This document shows positions 6,492 to 7,019 of a stretch of DNA of 7,019 nt, piece after piece. Under the pieces are notes generated by a model. That model saw nothing but the letters and a program-made list of their open reading frames with translations, ran no database searches and was not told the DNA's origin. Made by a program: the position numbers and the translations under genes. Origin of the DNA: Chloroflexota bacterium. GTDB lineage: Bacteria; Chloroflexota; UBA6077; CF-72. Within the stretch, counting starts at the first letter, position 1. Each line of letters begins with the position of its first letter. The stretch spans positions 1 to 7,019 of the forward strand of contig JAFAWJ010000956.1 of the NCBI GenBank assembly GCA_019242065.1, given 5' to 3'.

Positions 6492-6717
6492 GTCCGCGAG
6501 TCGCAACTCGGTCATGCCATGAAAACTGTGTCACCGACATCCTTGCACGCGTAGGTAGCCAACGATCTTCAACCTGGATAAACCACTCTTTACCCGGATA
6601 AACAGCTGTTTAGAAGCGAGTAAACAGCTGTTTAGAAGCGTGTCGACAATGGCGATGGTCATTCCGTGGCCATCGCCGCTCGGGCTACCCAGCTTTCGCA
6701 TGTCGCCAGTCGCGGCT
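6492..6717. other. 226-bp spacer between the inverted arms; no convincing gene
   Basis: Lower in GC than the arms. It holds a cluster of AT-rich palindromic sites (6579-6634) and a hairpin with an 8-bp stem, GGCGATGG (6651-6658) with CCATCGCC (6670-6677), around an 11-base loop. A 63-codon minus-strand frame (6531-6722) spans it and starts in the right arm, but has no family resemblance, no good Shine-Dalgarno and a composition that follows the repeats. I treat it as non-coding. Confidence 0.6.
6579..6634. promoter_or_regulatory. Tandem palindromic operator-like sites (TAAACAGCTGTTTA)
   Basis: A perfect 14-bp palindrome, TAAACAGCTGTTTA, occurs at 6599-6612 and 6621-6634. Each lies within a 20-base direct repeat that continues with GAAGCG (6599-6618 and 6621-6640). 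A degenerate copy, TAAACCACTCTTTA (11 of 14 matching), lies at 6579-6592. Start-to-start distances are 20 and 22 bases, about two helical turns, so dimers bound to each site would sit on the same DNA face. The sequence is certain; binding of a regulator is inference. Iterons or DNA recombination sites are alternatives. Confidence 0.6.
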
Positions 6718-6800
6718 AGCACGTACGCGGGGGGTCGCCGCGGGAGTGAGCGCAGCGAACGGCGGCGGGGGGCGGCAGCCCCCTGACCGGTGCGTTAGCA

Positions 6801-6824
6801 CCCAGCGGCACATGTGCCGCTGGG
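6801..6824. repeat. Palindrome 3', right arm (24 bp, perfect)
   Basis: Identical to palindrome 3 of the left arm (half-site CCCAGCGGCACA, ACATGT centre). Confidence 0.93.
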
Positions 6825-6825
6825 C

Positions 6826-6847
6826 AGTTGGGCGCATGCGCCCAACT
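6826..6847. repeat. Palindrome 2', right arm (22 bp, perfect)
   Basis: Half-site AGTTGGGCGCA plus its reverse complement. It shares the 14-base core GGGCGCATGCGCCC with palindrome 2, but has AGTT/AACT outside instead of GAG(G)/(C)CTC, so both sides of the stem changed together. Confidence 0.92.
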
Positions 6848-6848
6848 C

Positions 6849-6874
6849 GGGAGACCGCGCACGCGCGGTCTCCC
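6849..6874. repeat. Palindrome 1', right arm (12-bp stems around AC)
   Basis: GGGAGACCGCGC (6849-6860) pairs with 6863-6874 around a central AC. It is the only one of the six palindromes without CATG at its centre. On the minus strand it starts 19 bases after the stop codon of the edge gene and could act as a terminator or 3'-protecting hairpin, but it lacks a U-tract. Confidence 0.85.
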
Positions 6875-6900
6875 ATCAAACAGCGGTCTCCCATCAAACA
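6865..6900. repeat. 18-bp tandem direct repeat overlapping a stop codon
   Basis: GCGGTCTCCCATCAAACA occurs twice with no gap (6865-6882 and 6883-6900). The first ten bases of the first copy are also the inner 10 bases of the outer half of palindrome 1'. The second copy contains the TGA (6894-6896) and last codon of the partial minus-strand gene. It looks like a slippage duplication or the scar of the repeat structure arising or landing at the 3' end of that gene. Confidence 0.9.
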
Positions 6901-7019
6901 ACGGAAGAAATACGCACCGCGCAGACTTTGTATTCAGGCATCCCATTCGGGTCGTAGACGTTGTTCGTCAAGAAGTTGGCGGCCGTGCCTTGCAGGCTCA
7001 CGAAGGGCATGAACAGCTG
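6894..7019 (-). CDS. C-terminal fragment of an unrecognised protein
   Basis: A minus-strand frame enters at the window edge and gives 41 residues before TGA at 6894-6896. It reads QLFMPFVSLQGTAANFLTNN, then VYDPNGMPEYKVCAVRISSVV. The first ~26 codons mostly end in G or C (TTC, AAC, GTC, TAC, GAC), as in the neighbouring genes, and the composition is protein-like, so I think it is a genuine C-terminus. The last codons are poorer in GC, and the stop lies inside an 18-bp tandem repeat, so the original end may have been altered. I do not recognise the family. The upstream part lies outside the window. Confidence 0.5.
   Translation of the reverse strand, partial: QLFMPFVSLQGTAANFLTNNVYDPNGMPEYKVCAVRISSVV

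Larger units (their letters stand above)
6718..6874. repeat. Right arm of the large inverted repeat, with three abutting palindromes
   Basis: Mirror image of the left arm. The conserved tail runs 6718-6800, then come palindromes 3' (6801-6824), 2' (6826-6847) and 1' (6849-6874), each separated by one base. The inner part (6718-6824) matches the left arm with three differences. The outer two palindromes hold the same positions but differ in stem sequence. On the minus strand this arm lies directly after the partial gene at the window edge, so palindrome 1' might end its transcript, although no U-tract follows. Confidence 0.9.

Noticed and set aside
6326..6601. Short frames reading through the inverted-repeat arms (translations containing RGLPPPAAVRCAHSRGD)
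   Set aside because: The same peptides appear only because the repeat is duplicated. They have no ribosome binding site or family, and the structure is better explained by palindromes.
6531..6722. A 63-codon minus-strand frame across the spacer
   Set aside because: Starts in the right arm, includes the tandem operator-like repeats as codons, and has no recognisable domain or Shine-Dalgarno.
6336..6874. CRISPR array or integron attachment sites
   Set aside because: There is only one inverted pair, not regularly spaced direct repeats with unique spacers. No cas or integrase gene is in the window, and the palindromes are perfect rather than imperfect attC-like hairpins.
6849..6874. Palindrome 1' as a standard intrinsic terminator of the edge gene
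   Set aside because: The GC-rich stem is well placed after the stop, but no run of T follows on the minus strand, so I did not list it as a terminator.
7012..7019. AACAGCTG at the window end as another operator copy
   Set aside because: Only an 8-base match without the palindromic TAAA/TTTA flanks, and it lies in the coding frame of the edge gene.

Overview
This is a GC-rich bacterial window in which every recognisable gene reads on the minus strand. The gene set is a PdtaS-type kinase paired with an ANTAR response regulator, next to a branched-chain 2-oxoacid dehydrogenase (BCKDH) operon. That set fits a high-GC Gram-positive or Chloroflexota-like bacterium. This assignment is an inference from gene content; no rRNA or marker gene is present to settle it.

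In order of transcription (right to left) the layout is as follows. (1) At 6894-7019 lies the C-terminal end of an unrecognised protein. (2) At 6301-6893 is a gene-free stretch of about 590 bp holding an elaborate inverted-repeat structure. It has two almost identical ~108-bp arms pointing towards each other, each extended outward by further long palindromes. They enclose a 226-bp lower-GC spacer with tandem TAAACAGCTGTTTA sites. (3) At 6049-6300 is a small three-helix membrane protein. (4) At 4504-6036 is a PdtaS-like soluble sensor histidine kinase, and at 3901-4488 its probable partner, a REC-ANTAR RNA-binding antiterminator. (5) At 3315-3896 is an alkylpurine (3-methyladenine) DNA glycosylase that seems to lack any ATG, GTG or TTG at the right place. 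(6) At 1-3301 are E1-alpha, E1-beta and the start of E2 of a branched-chain (or related) 2-oxoacid dehydrogenase complex.

The seven genes from the membrane protein to E2 are separated by 12, 15, 4, 13, -13 and 4 bases, so they could form one long polycistron. The kinase and ANTAR protein form a phosphorelay whose output is RNA-level antitermination. E1-alpha/beta decarboxylate a 2-oxoacid on thiamine diphosphate and hand the acyl group to the lipoyl arm of E2. E3 is not in the window.

The best candidate for something undescribed is the 6336-6900 repeat structure. Its hairpins are kept while their stem sequences differ between the arms, which looks like selection for structure.
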